Of a stretch of DNA of 29,434 bases, positions 21,311 to 29,434 are shown piece after piece (within the stretch, counting starts at the first letter, position 1; each line of letters starts with the position of its first letter). A program made the position numbers and the translations under genes. The notes beneath the pieces are model-generated. The model was not told where the DNA came from, did not search any database, and saw only the letters and a list, made by a program, of their open reading frames with translations. Origin of the DNA: DASVBJ01 sp036375895 (GTDB lineage: Bacteria > Actinomycetota > Actinomycetes > JACCUZ01); NCBI GenBank assembly GCA_036375895.1, contig DASVBJ010000380.1:1-29434 (forward strand). Reading direction: 5' to 3'.

Positions 21311-24051
21311 GAGCGGTGCGCCTCCGCCCGCAGACCAGCGAGACCGCCCACGCCGTGCTCGAAGAGCTCGCGGGCGGTGACGGCGGCGAAGAGGTTGGGG
21401 AACACGGCCACCAGACCGGTCCAGCCGGTCTGGTGGCTGGCGCCCAGGCCGGCGCCGTTGTCGCCGTGGAAGTACTCCGAGAACATCACCAGGTCCCGCC
21501 AGTGCTCGTCGTCGAGGAACGCGCGCTGGCCTCCGTACACCGGGCGGTGCCCCGCTCGGTCCGGGATGAAGATCCGCGTGAGCCGGGCGGAGATCTCCTG
21601 GGCCACGTCGTAGAGGGTCATCTCGACGCCCGACCCGGTCGGGCACTCGACCTTGACCTCGTCCCCGTAGAAGACGTAGAGGTTGAGAAGGGCCCGGATG
21701 ATCAGGGCATTCATGGGGAACCAGATCGGGCCGCGCCAGTTCGAGTTGCCGCCGAACATCCCGGTGTCCGACTCCGCCGGAAGGTACGAGACCCCGTAGG
21801 TCTGTCCCGCGAACTCGAACCGGTAGGGGTCGCCCGCGTGGTGGCGGGACAGGGAGCGGATGCCGAAGGGGCTGAGGAACTCGTCCTCGTCCAGCATGCG
21901 CGTCAGGATCCGCCGCAGGCGGGGCTCGCCGAACAGCGCCAGCAGATGGTTGCCCCGCTCGTCACGCAACCGGCCACGTGACACCAGCGACTGGACGCTG
22001 GGGTGCCGAGTGACGAACTCCGCCGCTCCCTCGAGGATCTCCGGGAAGCGTTCGGTCAGCTCGTGGCTGAGCACCGTGGCTGCGGTGAGCGGCAGCAGGC
22101 CGACCATCGAGCGCACCTTGAGCCTGGTCGCGGTGCCGTCCGGAAGGCGGAGCAGGTCGTAGAAGAACCCGTCCTCCTCGTCCCACATGGTCGGGGTGCC
22201 GTCGCCGCTGTGGTTGACGGCGAGCGCGATCCACGCGAAGTGCTCGAAGAACGTCTGGGCCTGCTCGACGTACACCGGGTCGCGCTCGGCCAGCTCGAGG
22301 GCGATCTGGAGCATGTTCTGGCAGTAGAGCGCCATCCACGCGGTGCCGTCGGCCTGGTCGAGGTGGCCGCCGGTTGGCAGGGGTGCGCTCCGGTCGAAGA
22401 CACCGATGTTGTCCAGACCGAGGAAGCCGCCCTGGAACACGTTGCGGCCATCGAGGTCCTTACGGTTCAGCCACCAGGTGAAGTTCTTCGCCAGCTTGTG
22501 GAAGGCGTTCTCCAGCCATGCCCGGTCGCCCTCACCGGTCCTCGCCTTCTCCAGCTCGTAGATCAGGTAGGTGGCCCACGCGTGCACGGGCGGGTTCACG
22601 TCGCTGAAGTTCCACTCGTAGGCGGGGATCTGCCCGTTCGGGTGCAGGTAGCGGCGGGTCAGCAGCAGGTCGAGCTGAGCCTTGGCGAAGGCGATGTCGA
22701 CCATGCTGAGCGCGACGGCGTGGAAGGCCAGGTCCCAGGCCGCGAACCAGGGGTACTCCCACTTGTCCGGCATCGAGATGACGTCGCTGTCGAGCATGTG
22801 GAACCAGTCACCGTTGCGCACACCCCTGGCAGCGAGCGGGTCCAGGCCGTGCTCGGTGAGCCACCGCTCGACCTCGTACTCGTAGTACTGCTTGCTCCAC
22901 AGCATTCCCGCCAGAGCCTGACGGACCACCAGGCGCTCTTCGTCGCCGAGCGCGGGGGCAGTCACCGCCTGGTAGAACTCGTCGGCCTCCGCCCGGCGCT
23001 CATCGACCAGCCGGTCGAAGCCGGCGACGTACGGGGCGGTCTGCAGGTCGAGTCGCCCCGGAACGACTGCTTGGTCGGTGAGGCGAAGACGCACCGTCGT
23101 GCTGGCTCCGGGTGCGAGAGTCAGGGCGTAGTCGGCTGCGGCCTTCGTGCCGACGCCTTGCGGGTTGACCGCCTCGAGGTCGCCATGGACCACCCGGCGA
23201 TCGATCCCGTCCTTGACGTAGGGGGATGCGTTCGGTGTGCCGAAGAGGCGCTCGGTGTTGGTCTCGTTGTCGGTGAAGAGCAGCGGGACGTCGCCCTGGC
23301 AGAGCAGGTATCTGCGGCCCAGGCTCTCGTTCTCGGCCTCGATGACGGACATGGCCGGCACATCGGGGACCGGACGCAGCGAAGGTCTCGATGCCGCCGG
23401 GTCACGCGACCACGTGTTGCGGAACCACAGCGTGGGGAGCAGGTGCAGCGCGGCGGTGTCCGGTCCACGGTTGTGCACGGTGATCCTCAGGAGCACGTCC
23501 TCAGGCGAGGCCTTCGCGTACTCCACGACGACGTCGAAGTAGCGGCTCTCGTCGAAGATGCCGGTGTCGAGCAGCTCGTACTCGAACTCCCCGCGACTCC
23601 GTGAGCGGTTGGTCGCGACCAGGTCCTCATAGGGGTACTCGCCCTGTGGGTACTTGTAGAGCATCTTCATGTAGGAGTGCGTGGGCGTGCCGTCGAGGTA
23701 GAAGTAGTACTCCTTGACGTCCTCGCCGTGGTTGCCCTCGGCGTTCGTCACCCCGAACATCCGCTCCTTGAGGATCGGGTCGCGACCGTTCCAGAGCGCC
23801 AGGGCGAGGCACAGCGTCTGCTTGTCGTCGCTGAAGCCGGCGATCCCGTCCTCGCCCCACTGGTAGGCGCGCGACCGTGCCTGGTCGTGGCTGAAGTACG
23901 ACCAGGCGTCGCCGTTGTCGCTGTAGTCCTCACGCACGGTGCCCCACTGGCGTTCGCTCAGGTAGGGACCCCAGCGCCGCCAGGGCACGCCCGAGGTGTC
24001 CGCCTCGGCGAGTCGTCGTTGCTCGGCACCCAGCTGCACGTCGTCAGGCAT
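21307..24051 (-). CDS. Glucosidase of the GH63 / MGH1-like (alpha/alpha)6-barrel type
   Basis: 914 residues, cytoplasmic. The N-terminal part carries RRWGPYLSERQWGTVREDYS and a beta-sandwich with VHNRGPDTAALHLLPTLWFRN. The C-terminal barrel holds DKWEYPWFAAWDLAFH, HPNGQIPAYEWNFSDVNPP and NWRGPIWFPMNALI, which match the MGH1-like domain of GH63 (relatives include mannosyl-oligosaccharide glucosidases and mannosylglycerate hydrolases). The exact substrate cannot be told. The start at 24051 (MPDDVQLGAEQ) is chosen since the family begins soon after; the frame is open a further 48 residues but they look non-coding, and the ribosome-binding site is weak. First gene of the unit GH63 - GH13 - nonapeptide - RDD. 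Operator site 13 lies 35 bp upstream. Confidence 0.9.
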   Translation of the reverse strand: MPDDVQLGAEQRRLAEADTSGVPWRRWGPYLSERQWGTVREDYSDNGDAWSYFSHDQARSRAYQWGEDGIAGFSDDKQTLCLALALWNGRDPILKERMFGVTNAEGNHGEDVKEYYFYLDGTPTHSYMKMLYKYPQGEYPYEDLVATNRSRSRGEFEYELLDTGIFDESRYFDVVVEYAKASPEDVLLRITVHNRGPDTAALHLLPTLWFRNTWSRDPAASRPSLRPVPDVPAMSVIEAENESLGRRYLLCQGDVPLLFTDNETNTERLFGTPNASPYVKDGIDRRVVHGDLEAVNPQGVGTKAAADYALTLAPGASTTVRLRLTDQAVVPGRLDLQTAPYVAGFDRLVDERRAEADEFYQAVTAPALGDEERLVVRQALAGMLWSKQYYEYEVERWLTEHGLDPLAARGVRNGDWFHMLDSDVISMPDKWEYPWFAAWDLAFHAVALSMVDIAFAKAQLDLLLTRRYLHPNGQIPAYEWNFSDVNPPVHAWATYLIYELEKARTGEGDRAWLENAFHKLAKNFTWWLNRKDLDGRNVFQGGFLGLDNIGVFDRSAPLPTGGHLDQADGTAWMALYCQNMLQIALELAERDPVYVEQAQTFFEHFAWIALAVNHSGDGTPTMWDEEDGFFYDLLRLPDGTATRLKVRSMVGLLPLTAATVLSHELTERFPEILEGAAEFVTRHPSVQSLVSRGRLRDERGNHLLALFGEPRLRRILTRMLDEDEFLSPFGIRSLSRHHAGDPYRFEFAGQTYGVSYLPAESDTGMFGGNSNWRGPIWFPMNALIIRALLNLYVFYGDEVKVECPTGSGVEMTLYDVAQEISARLTRIFIPDRAGHRPVYGGQRAFLDDEHWRDLVMFSEYFHGDNGAGLGASHQTGWTGLVAVFPNLFAAVTARELFEHGVGGLAGLRAEAHRS

Positions 24052-24085
24052 GCCGACACCGTGGCCGACGGCGCCGGGAGCGGCA

Positions 24086-24102
24086 TCACCCCGGGAGGGT
24101 GA
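24086..24102. promoter_or_regulatory. Candidate operator, site 13: TCACCC-CGGGA-GGGTGA
   Basis: Exact match to the recurring 17-bp inverted repeat, between the GH63-led operon and the second large LuxR regulator gene, 35 bp before the former and 162 bp before the latter. Confidence 0.6.
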
Positions 24103-24263
24103 GGCCCGCCCCCGGGTGGCCCATGTGTCCGCATCCGGCCGCAACACCGACCCAATGACCTGGGAGTCCGGCTCCGGGCGTTCTGCGAGCCTCACACCGG
24201 AACGCCCTCCTGCCGCCGGCGGCGCCCGGTGACGGGCACGCGCTGCGCTGCTTGACTCGAGGC

Positions 24264-27245
24264 GTGGAGACGGCCCGGCCGTTGATCGGCAGGCAGGCGG
24301 AGCTACGGCTGCTCGACACCTGCCTCGACTCGGCCGCGGCCGGCAGCGCGTCGGTGGTCATGATCCGAGGCGAGGCCGGCATCGGCAAGAGCCGCCTGGT
24401 CGAGGCCGTGATCGACCGTGCGCGCACGACGGATGCCCTCGTCAGCGTGGGTCACTGCACGCCGGTCAGCGGCAGCGAGCTGCCGTTCGGCCCCTTCGTC
24501 GAGATGCTGAGCGCGGTTGCCCGAGCAAGGGATGACCTCGACGAGCTGGCAGGGGGGACGTGGCATCGCCTGCGCGCGGTCCTGACGGTCTCGGAGACCT
24601 CGCCCGGGGTCGCGCCCCCGGACGTCGGTCTTGCCAGGTCCTGGCTGTTCACCAGCGTGCTTCAGCTGTTGCACCTGCTGGGTGAGCGGCAGCTGCTGGT
24701 GTGTGTGGTGGAGGACGTCCACTGGGCCGACTCCTCGAGCCTGGACCTGCTGAACTATCTCGCCCGCACTGCCGGCCAGGAGCGGCTGCTCCTTGTCGTG
24801 ACCTGCCGTGACGAGGCCGTGGCACGGGACTCACCCGCCTACAAGTCGATCGCCGAGCTGAGGCGCGCCGACAGGACCCGCGATGTGCGGCTGGGCGGGC
24901 TCGACCCGGAGGAGGTTCGAGCGCTGTTGGCGGACTCTGCCGTGGAGATGGACCGGCCCCGGCAGGGCCGCATCGTCGATCTCGCCGACGGCAACCCGTT
25001 CATCGCCCTGGAGCTGGCCTCGCACGACGACCTGGAAGGCGACCACACCGAGGCGTTGCGTCACGCCCTCCTGGGACCTGTCCATGAGCTGCCCGACGAC
25101 GCGCGCTCCGCCTTGCACGTCGCCGCGGTGCTCGGGCAGTACATCCCCCACGAGGTCCTGGAGGCGTCGATCGACGACCCGGCGGCGCGCCTGCGTCTGC
25201 TCACCGAGAGGGGGCTGCTGCTCGGGAAGGGCGAGAGGTATGTGTTCCGTCACGCCATCGTTCGCGAGAACGTGGTGAAGGAGATGCTGCCGAGCGAGCG
25301 AGTCGCTGCCCATCGCGCCGCTGTCAGGGGCATGCGGGCGTCGCGCCTCGCCGAGCAGCCCTCGGGCTTCGCGCAGCTGGCGCACCATCTCGTCGCCGCC
25401 GGTGACCACGAGGCCGCGCTGCCCGCGGTGATGTGCGCAGCCGGGTACGCGCGGGACGTCTATGCGTTCGCGGAGGCGCACGGTCAGCTGCTTGTCGCGC
25501 GGCGGCAGCTCTGGGACCGAGTCGACGACCCGGAGAAGCTCGCCGAGGTGTCCTACTTCGACCTCGTCTGCCGAGAGGCCGAGATGGCCCGGTGGGCCGG
25601 CCGGCACGTGACGGCCACCGAGCTCCTCCGTGACGTGCTCGCAACGAGGTCACCGGACGGCGCCGATCGCGCGCAGCTCGAGCACCAGCTGGGAGATGCG
25701 CTCTGGGCGGCCGGGGACACGGCCGGGTCGCTCGCGGCGTACGAGCGTGGTCGCGCGGCCCTGCAGGGCCGTGACCGGCACGGGTCGCTGAGCGCCAGGC
25801 TCCTCGCATCGCTCGCGCGGGGCCTCACCGTCACCGGTCAGTACGACCGCGGTGCGGCGGCCGCCGAGGAGGCCATCGCGCTCGCTCACGAGTCGGGCGA
25901 GAAGCGGGACGAGCTGCACGCGCGCATAACCCTCGCGACGGTGATCGCCAGGCGCGGCGACCTGGACGAGGGGAGCGCCCGGCTGCGCAAGTGCCTGCAC
26001 GAGGCGCTGGACCTCGACGCCTTCGAGGCCGTCGTGCGCTGCTACGGGAACCTGGCGTTCCTGAACTCCACCGCGGGCCGGCTGGGCGCCGTTCTGCAGG
26101 TCGCGCGTGAGGGAGCGAGCACGTGCCAACGGTTCGGTCCACTTCTGCTGGTCGCTCCGACGCTCGTGGAGAACTGGGTCCATGCTCTCGTGGCCACCGG
26201 CCGATGGACCGAGGCGGAACAGGTCGCGCAGGAGCTGACGAGCCAGTGGCCGCCGGAGGGGATGGCCCTGGCGCTGCACCTCCAGCTTGCCTACGTCGCG
26301 GCCGCGCGCGGGGACGCCGATGGCTTCGAGCAGCAGATGGCGGTCGCCGACCAGTTCGCCCACCAGGCCGATCCGTACACCCTCCACGACGCCGGCACGG
26401 CCCGTGCGGAACACCTGCTGTGGCGGGGTGACGCCGCCGCGGCCTACCGGGTGGCACACGACGCGCTCGAGGTGCTCTCCGACCAGCAGGACGCGGGGTT
26501 TGTGGTGAGCATGTGCAGCCTGGCCCTGCGCGCCCACGCGGACCTGGTCGCCGAACGGAGCGTCGCACGGGCCGGCGGGTCCGCGGAGGTCATGACCGAC
26601 CACCTGCTCGCCACCGCGCGAGCGGCGGCGAGAGAGGACGTCGGGCCGCTCGGGAACGCGCACCTGCTGCTGTGCGAGGCCGAGGCCTCCCGCGCACGCG
26701 GTGCCGACGCGGCCGACCAGTGGGCGGCGGTCGCCGACGAGTGGCAGCGGCTGGAGCGGCCCTACCCGGCGGCCTACGCGCAGTGGCGTCAGGCGGAGAG
26801 CCTGTTCGCGACCCGGGCCCGCACCCGCGCGACCCGCAGTCTGGTGACTGCGTTGCAGACATCGGTGGCTCTCGGCTGCTCGCCGCTGGAGCAGGCGCTC
26901 CGAAAGCTCGCGCGGTACGCGGGCGTCCGGCCGGACGAGCTCACCGCAGCGCCCGAGCCGGCCGCAGCCCCAGCGGCCACAGCCTCGGCAGTCGCGACCT
27001 CCGCGGGCCTGCCGGTGCCGCTGACGCCACGCGAGAAGGACGTCCTGCTGCTCCTGACCACGGGACTCTCGAACCAGCAGATCGCCCGGCGGCTGTTCAT
27101 CACCGAGAGCACCGTCAGCGTCCACGTCTCGCACATCCTGTCGAAACTGGGCGTTTCGAACCGGCTGCAGGCCGCGGCGGCCGCGCACCGGCTGAACCTG
27201 GTTCCCCTGGAGCCCGACGCGGTGCAAGATTCAACCAGTCGATGA
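24264..27245 (+). CDS. Large ATP-binding LuxR family regulator (AAA ATPase with TPR-like middle)
   Basis: 993 residues from the GTG at 24264; a TTG at 24252 would add four. An N-terminal AAA/STAND ATPase (LIGRQAELRLLD lead-in, Walker A GEAGIGKS at 36-43, Walker B LLVCVVEDVHWAD at about 148-160) is followed by a long helical middle of TPR-like repeats (about 360-890) and a C-terminal LuxR helix-turn-helix (about 922-982, with LTPREKDVLLLLTTGLSNQQIARRLFITESTVSVHVSHILSKLGVSNR). It belongs to the LAL group (large ATP-binding LuxR), different from the MalT-type protein at 8289 in its Walker A context. Neither start has a good ribosome-binding site. It is divergent from the GH63 operon across a region with operator site 13, so it may regulate that operon; ligand unknown. 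Confidence 0.93.
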   Translation: METARPLIGRQAELRLLDTCLDSAAAGSASVVMIRGEAGIGKSRLVEAVIDRARTTDALVSVGHCTPVSGSELPFGPFVEMLSAVARARDDLDELAGGTWHRLRAVLTVSETSPGVAPPDVGLARSWLFTSVLQLLHLLGERQLLVCVVEDVHWADSSSLDLLNYLARTAGQERLLLVVTCRDEAVARDSPAYKSIAELRRADRTRDVRLGGLDPEEVRALLADSAVEMDRPRQGRIVDLADGNPFIALELASHDDLEGDHTEALRHALLGPVHELPDDARSALHVAAVLGQYIPHEVLEASIDDPAARLRLLTERGLLLGKGERYVFRHAIVRENVVKEMLPSERVAAHRAAVRGMRASRLAEQPSGFAQLAHHLVAAGDHEAALPAVMCAAGYARDVYAFAEAHGQLLVARRQLWDRVDDPEKLAEVSYFDLVCREAEMARWAGRHVTATELLRDVLATRSPDGADRAQLEHQLGDALWAAGDTAGSLAAYERGRAALQGRDRHGSLSARLLASLARGLTVTGQYDRGAAAAEEAIALAHESGEKRDELHARITLATVIARRGDLDEGSARLRKCLHEALDLDAFEAVVRCYGNLAFLNSTAGRLGAVLQVAREGASTCQRFGPLLLVAPTLVENWVHALVATGRWTEAEQVAQELTSQWPPEGMALALHLQLAYVAAARGDADGFEQQMAVADQFAHQADPYTLHDAGTARAEHLLWRGDAAAAYRVAHDALEVLSDQQDAGFVVSMCSLALRAHADLVAERSVARAGGSAEVMTDHLLATARAAAREDVGPLGNAHLLLCEAEASRARGADAADQWAAVADEWQRLERPYPAAYAQWRQAESLFATRARTRATRSLVTALQTSVALGCSPLEQALRKLARYAGVRPDELTAAPEPAAAPAATASAVATSAGLPVPLTPREKDVLLLLTTGLSNQQIARRLFITESTVSVHVSHILSKLGVSNRLQAAAAAHRLNLVPLEPDAVQDSTSR

Positions 27246-27261
27246 GCACGGGGAGGTCGTC

Positions 27262-27435
27262 ATGGTGCATCCCTGCGGCGCGGCAAGGGAGAACGACGGC
27301 AAGCACGACCGAGAGGTCCTGCATGCCTGCCAGACGGACGACTCGACCAAGACCGTCTGCGGTCTGGATGCGACCCTCGTCAACACCACGGTCGGCTGGG
27401 ACAAGTTCTGCCGGAAGTGCTACCCCAGGCACTAG
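27262..27435 (+). CDS. 57-residue Cys/His-rich protein
   Basis: Starts with ATG preceded by GGGAGG at 5 bp, 16 bp after the LAL regulator stop, so possibly on the same transcript. Five cysteines (residues 5, 23, 33, 50 and 53, the last two as FCRKC) and four histidines (3, 15, 21 and 57) suggest metal binding, most likely zinc; residue spacing does not match a zinc finger type I know. Composition is otherwise polar and charged, with no membrane segment. I recognise no family. The strong ribosome-binding site and biased Cys content argue that it is a real gene. Confidence 0.72.
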   Translation: MVHPCGAARENDGKHDREVLHACQTDDSTKTVCGLDATLVNTTVGWDKFCRKCYPRH

Positions 27436-27616
27436 GGCTCACCAGCCTCAGCGTCCGGTCGGCTGCTGCGGCTCGGGGGAAGGTCCGCCGTCGCGGCGGG
27501 AAGGATCGGGGAAGGCGTCGTTCCTACCTTGCGTGTGTCGCCGAGCAGGAACCGCTCGGCGGCGCCGGACCCGGCGTACCGGGTCTCCGGCACCAGCGAC
27601 GCGAGGAGACCTCGAC

Positions 27617-28189
27617 ATGAGCACAACCGCCAACCCGCCGATCGCCCGCAACGGCGTCGACACCCCCGCCCTGTTTGCCACGCTCGACGCCGTGAAGGGC
27701 AGCCCGGAGCTGGCCAAGTTCCAGTTCCGCGCGACCAACCGCTGGGTCAGCGGCACGCACAACCGCAGCACCATCCAGGGCTTCTACGGCGCCGGCCAGG
27801 AGGACGCCAGCCGCAGCGAGCCCTTCGTGTACGACGCCGACCACCCCGCCGTGCTGGTCGGCAACGGCAACGCGCCCGCGCCGGTCGAGTTCCTGCTGCA
27901 CGCGATCGCCGCGTGCCTGACGTCCGGCCTGGCCAACATCGCCGCGGCCCGGGGCGTGACGCTGCACGAGGTGGAGTCGAACGTCGAAGGCGACATCGAC
28001 CTGCTCGGCATCTTCGGCATGGACCCGAGCGTCCGCAACGGCTACCAGGGCATCCGGGTGAGCTTCCGCATCAGCGGTGACGCCGACGAGGAGACGCTGC
28101 GTGGCCTCATCGAGCAGTCCCGCGCGCGGTCGGCGGTCTATGACGTGCTGACCAACGGCGTCCCGGTCACCGTCGACGTCGCCGCCTGA
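27617..28189 (+). CDS. OsmC family protein with one cysteine
   Basis: 190 residues, cytoplasmic. The fold of OsmC/Ohr proteins is seen: an N-terminal strand region (FQFRATNRWVSGTHNRSTI), HPAVLVGNGNAPAPVEFLLHAIAACLTSGLANIAAARG with the conserved peroxidatic cysteine in AACLTS, the strand-rich VESNVEGDIDLLGI segment, and the C-terminal helix GLIEQSRARSAVYDVL. OsmC and Ohr enzymes reduce organic peroxides with two cysteines; here the second is Ser or absent (RSAVYDV where the family usually has C-P), so activity may differ. Start has GAGGAGA at 7 bp. A hairpin terminator follows, then the flavoprotein gene. Confidence 0.92.
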   Translation: MSTTANPPIARNGVDTPALFATLDAVKGSPELAKFQFRATNRWVSGTHNRSTIQGFYGAGQEDASRSEPFVYDADHPAVLVGNGNAPAPVEFLLHAIAACLTSGLANIAAARGVTLHEVESNVEGDIDLLGIFGMDPSVRNGYQGIRVSFRISGDADEETLRGLIEQSRARSAVYDVLTNGVPVTVDVAA

Positions 28190-28232
28190 GTCGCGGCCCC
28201 GCTGAGCGAGGCCGGTTCCCACCGGGACGGCG

Positions 28233-28269
28233 GGGGTCCGGCGGTCGCCCTCGGACGCCGCCGGACCCC
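28233..28269. terminator. Hairpin terminator after the OsmC gene
   Basis: 12-bp perfect stem (GGGGTCCGGCGG at 28233-28244 with its complement at 28258-28269) and a 13-base loop, 43 bp past the OsmC stop. No T-run follows. Confidence 0.7.
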
Positions 28270-28312
28270 TCGCGCGCTCTCCCGACCACCACCCGAGGAA
28301 CAGGAAACCCCG

Positions 28313-29434
28313 ATGAGATCCGTCGACACCGTCGTCGTGGGCGCCGGCCACGCCGGGCTTGCGGTCAGCCGTCTGCTGACCGCGGCCGGTCGCGAACACG
28401 TGCTGCTCGAGCGCGGCGAGGTCGCCCACTCGTGGCGCACGCAGCGATGGGACTCGCTGCGACTGCTCACCCCCGCATGGCTGACCCGCCTGCCGGGGCA
28501 CGCGTACGACGGCCCCGACCCGAACGGGTTCCTGTCCACGGCCGAGGTGGTGGCGCACCTCACGGACTACGCCCACCTCTCGGCCGCACCCGTCCAGGAG
28601 CACGCGACGGTGCTGTCGGTACGCCGGGGCGGCGACCGCTACCGGGTCGTCAGCGACGCCGGCACCTGGCTGGCCCGGCACGTGGTGGTGGCCAGCGGTC
28701 ACGCCACCCGCCCGGCTCTTCCGTCGTTCGCTGCAGGAGTCCCCGCGCACGTGCAGCAGCTGAGCCCGCTGACCTACCGCAACCCAGCCGGGGTCGCGCC
28801 CGGCCGGGTCCTGGTGGTGGGCGCCTCGGCGTCCGGCGTGCAGATCGCCGACGAGCTCGCCGCCACCGGCCGTGAGGTCACTCTCGCTGTCGGGAGCCAC
28901 ACCCGGCTGCCGCGCCGCTACCGCGGCCACGACATCCTGTGGTGGCTGGACCGGGCCGGGCAGCTCGACCGCACCATCGACGAGATGCCCGATCCCGAGG
29001 CGGCGCGACGCCAGCCGTCGATGCAGCTGGTGGGCCGGGGCGACGGTCGAGCGGTCGATCTCGCGGCGCTCGCCGCGGCGGGCATCCGCCTGACCGGTCG
29101 CGTCGTCGATGTCGACGACGGCACCGTGCAGGTCGCCGACGACCTGGCGCTCACCGTTGCTGACGCCGACCGACGCATGTACGCGCTGCTCGACCGGATC
29201 GACGCTCACGCCCACCGGACCCGCGCAGCTGCGAGCTCGGTGGGCCACCCGCACCGTCCCCGCCGCCTTCGCTCGCTGGCCGCCTCCGGCCGCCACCACC
29301 CCTGGCAGCTGCGCCGGGAGGGCTTCGGTGCGGTCGTCTGGGCGACCGGGCTCCGCGGGGACTACTCCTACCTGCACGTGCCTGGCGTGGAGTACGCCGG
29401 TGGGCTGCGTCAGTACCGGGGCGCCACGCCGGCG
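28313..29434 (+). CDS. FAD/NAD(P)-dependent monooxygenase-like flavoprotein (cut by window edge)
   Basis: 374 residues are visible and the frame runs off the window. It begins with an FAD-binding Rossmann motif, VVVGAGHAGLAVS (GxGxxG at 10-15), followed by LLERGEVAHSWRTQRWDSLRLLTP, typical of flavin-containing monooxygenases and related oxidoreductases of this shape. A second nucleotide-binding motif, VLVVGASASGVQIADEL, would bind NAD(P)H. ATG 28313 has GAGGAACAGGAAA upstream. It follows the OsmC gene on the same strand after a hairpin, so the two may or may not share a promoter. Substrate unknown; candidates include Baeyer-Villiger-type or MSMEG_0569-like oxidoreductases. Confidence 0.9.
   Translation, partial: MRSVDTVVVGAGHAGLAVSRLLTAAGREHVLLERGEVAHSWRTQRWDSLRLLTPAWLTRLPGHAYDGPDPNGFLSTAEVVAHLTDYAHLSAAPVQEHATVLSVRRGGDRYRVVSDAGTWLARHVVVASGHATRPALPSFAAGVPAHVQQLSPLTYRNPAGVAPGRVLVVGASASGVQIADELAATGREVTLAVGSHTRLPRRYRGHDILWWLDRAGQLDRTIDEMPDPEAARRQPSMQLVGRGDGRAVDLAALAAAGIRLTGRVVDVDDGTVQVADDLALTVADADRRMYALLDRIDAHAHRTRAAASSVGHPHRPRRLRSLAASGRHHPWQLRREGFGAVVWATGLRGDYSYLHVPGVEYAGGLRQYRGATPA

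Noticed and set aside
27485..27499. Short hairpin CCGCCG-TCG-CGGCGG between the Cys-rich and OsmC genes
   Set aside because: A 6-bp GC stem is expected by chance in DNA of this composition; too weak to call a terminator.

Overview
The window is high-GC, densely packed DNA from an actinobacterium. The evidence is strong third-position G/C codon bias, GTG and TTG starts, 4-bp gene overlaps, and families typical of actinobacteria (DUF6325, DUF7144, SHOCT proteins, Abhydrolase_9, large ATP-binding LuxR regulators, GH15 and GH63 enzymes). I cannot place it to genus. No rRNA, tRNA, CRISPR array, insertion sequence or phage module is visible. No gene-free stretch exceeds 300 bases; the longest, 8009-8288, shows nothing I can name.

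Layout. 1-1655 (minus): a SHOCT membrane protein followed by a P-type cation ATPase cut by the window edge. 1846-3689: a potassium-channel-like protein, a phage-holin-family membrane protein and a CPBP intramembrane protease. 3632-7271 (minus): an Abhydrolase_9 protein, a second SHOCT protein, a DUF6325 protein, a 78-residue small protein and a DUF2550-like protein. 7427-8008: a small lipoprotein and a 58-residue membrane protein. 8289-10979: a MalT-type LuxR regulator. 11064-12794: a DUF7144 membrane protein, a strong terminator, two further small proteins related to the 78-residue one, and a DUF1269 protein. 12925-14841: a GH15 trehalase/glucoamylase-type enzyme. 15049-18594: a flippase-like membrane protein, a questionable antisense small membrane ORF and two uncharacterised membrane proteins. 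18607-24051 (minus): a tight operon of GH63-like glucosidase, GH13 enzyme, nonapeptide-repeat protein and RDD membrane protein. 24264-27245: a second large ATP-binding LuxR regulator. 27262-29434: a 57-residue Cys-rich protein, an OsmC-family protein and the start of an FMO-like flavoprotein.

The most interesting signal lies between the genes. Nearly every promoter region carries a 17-bp inverted repeat, TCAYCC-N5-GGRTGA, always with 5 bp between half-sites. I count 13 copies (seven exact, six with one or two changes). Several are paired in divergent promoters. The right half-site resembles the core of the Escherichia coli MalT box, GGA(T/G)GA. The window also encodes a MalT-type regulator and three alpha-glucan or glucoside-active enzymes. 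I infer one regulon joining carbohydrate enzymes, envelope and ion-transport proteins and many small uncharacterised proteins, perhaps controlled by one of the two large LuxR regulators. The sites are read directly; the identity of the regulator is inference.

Start codons were chosen by ribosome-binding site, overlap with the upstream gene and where the recognisable family begins. Family assignments rest on recognition of motifs and overall sequence character, not on a database search.
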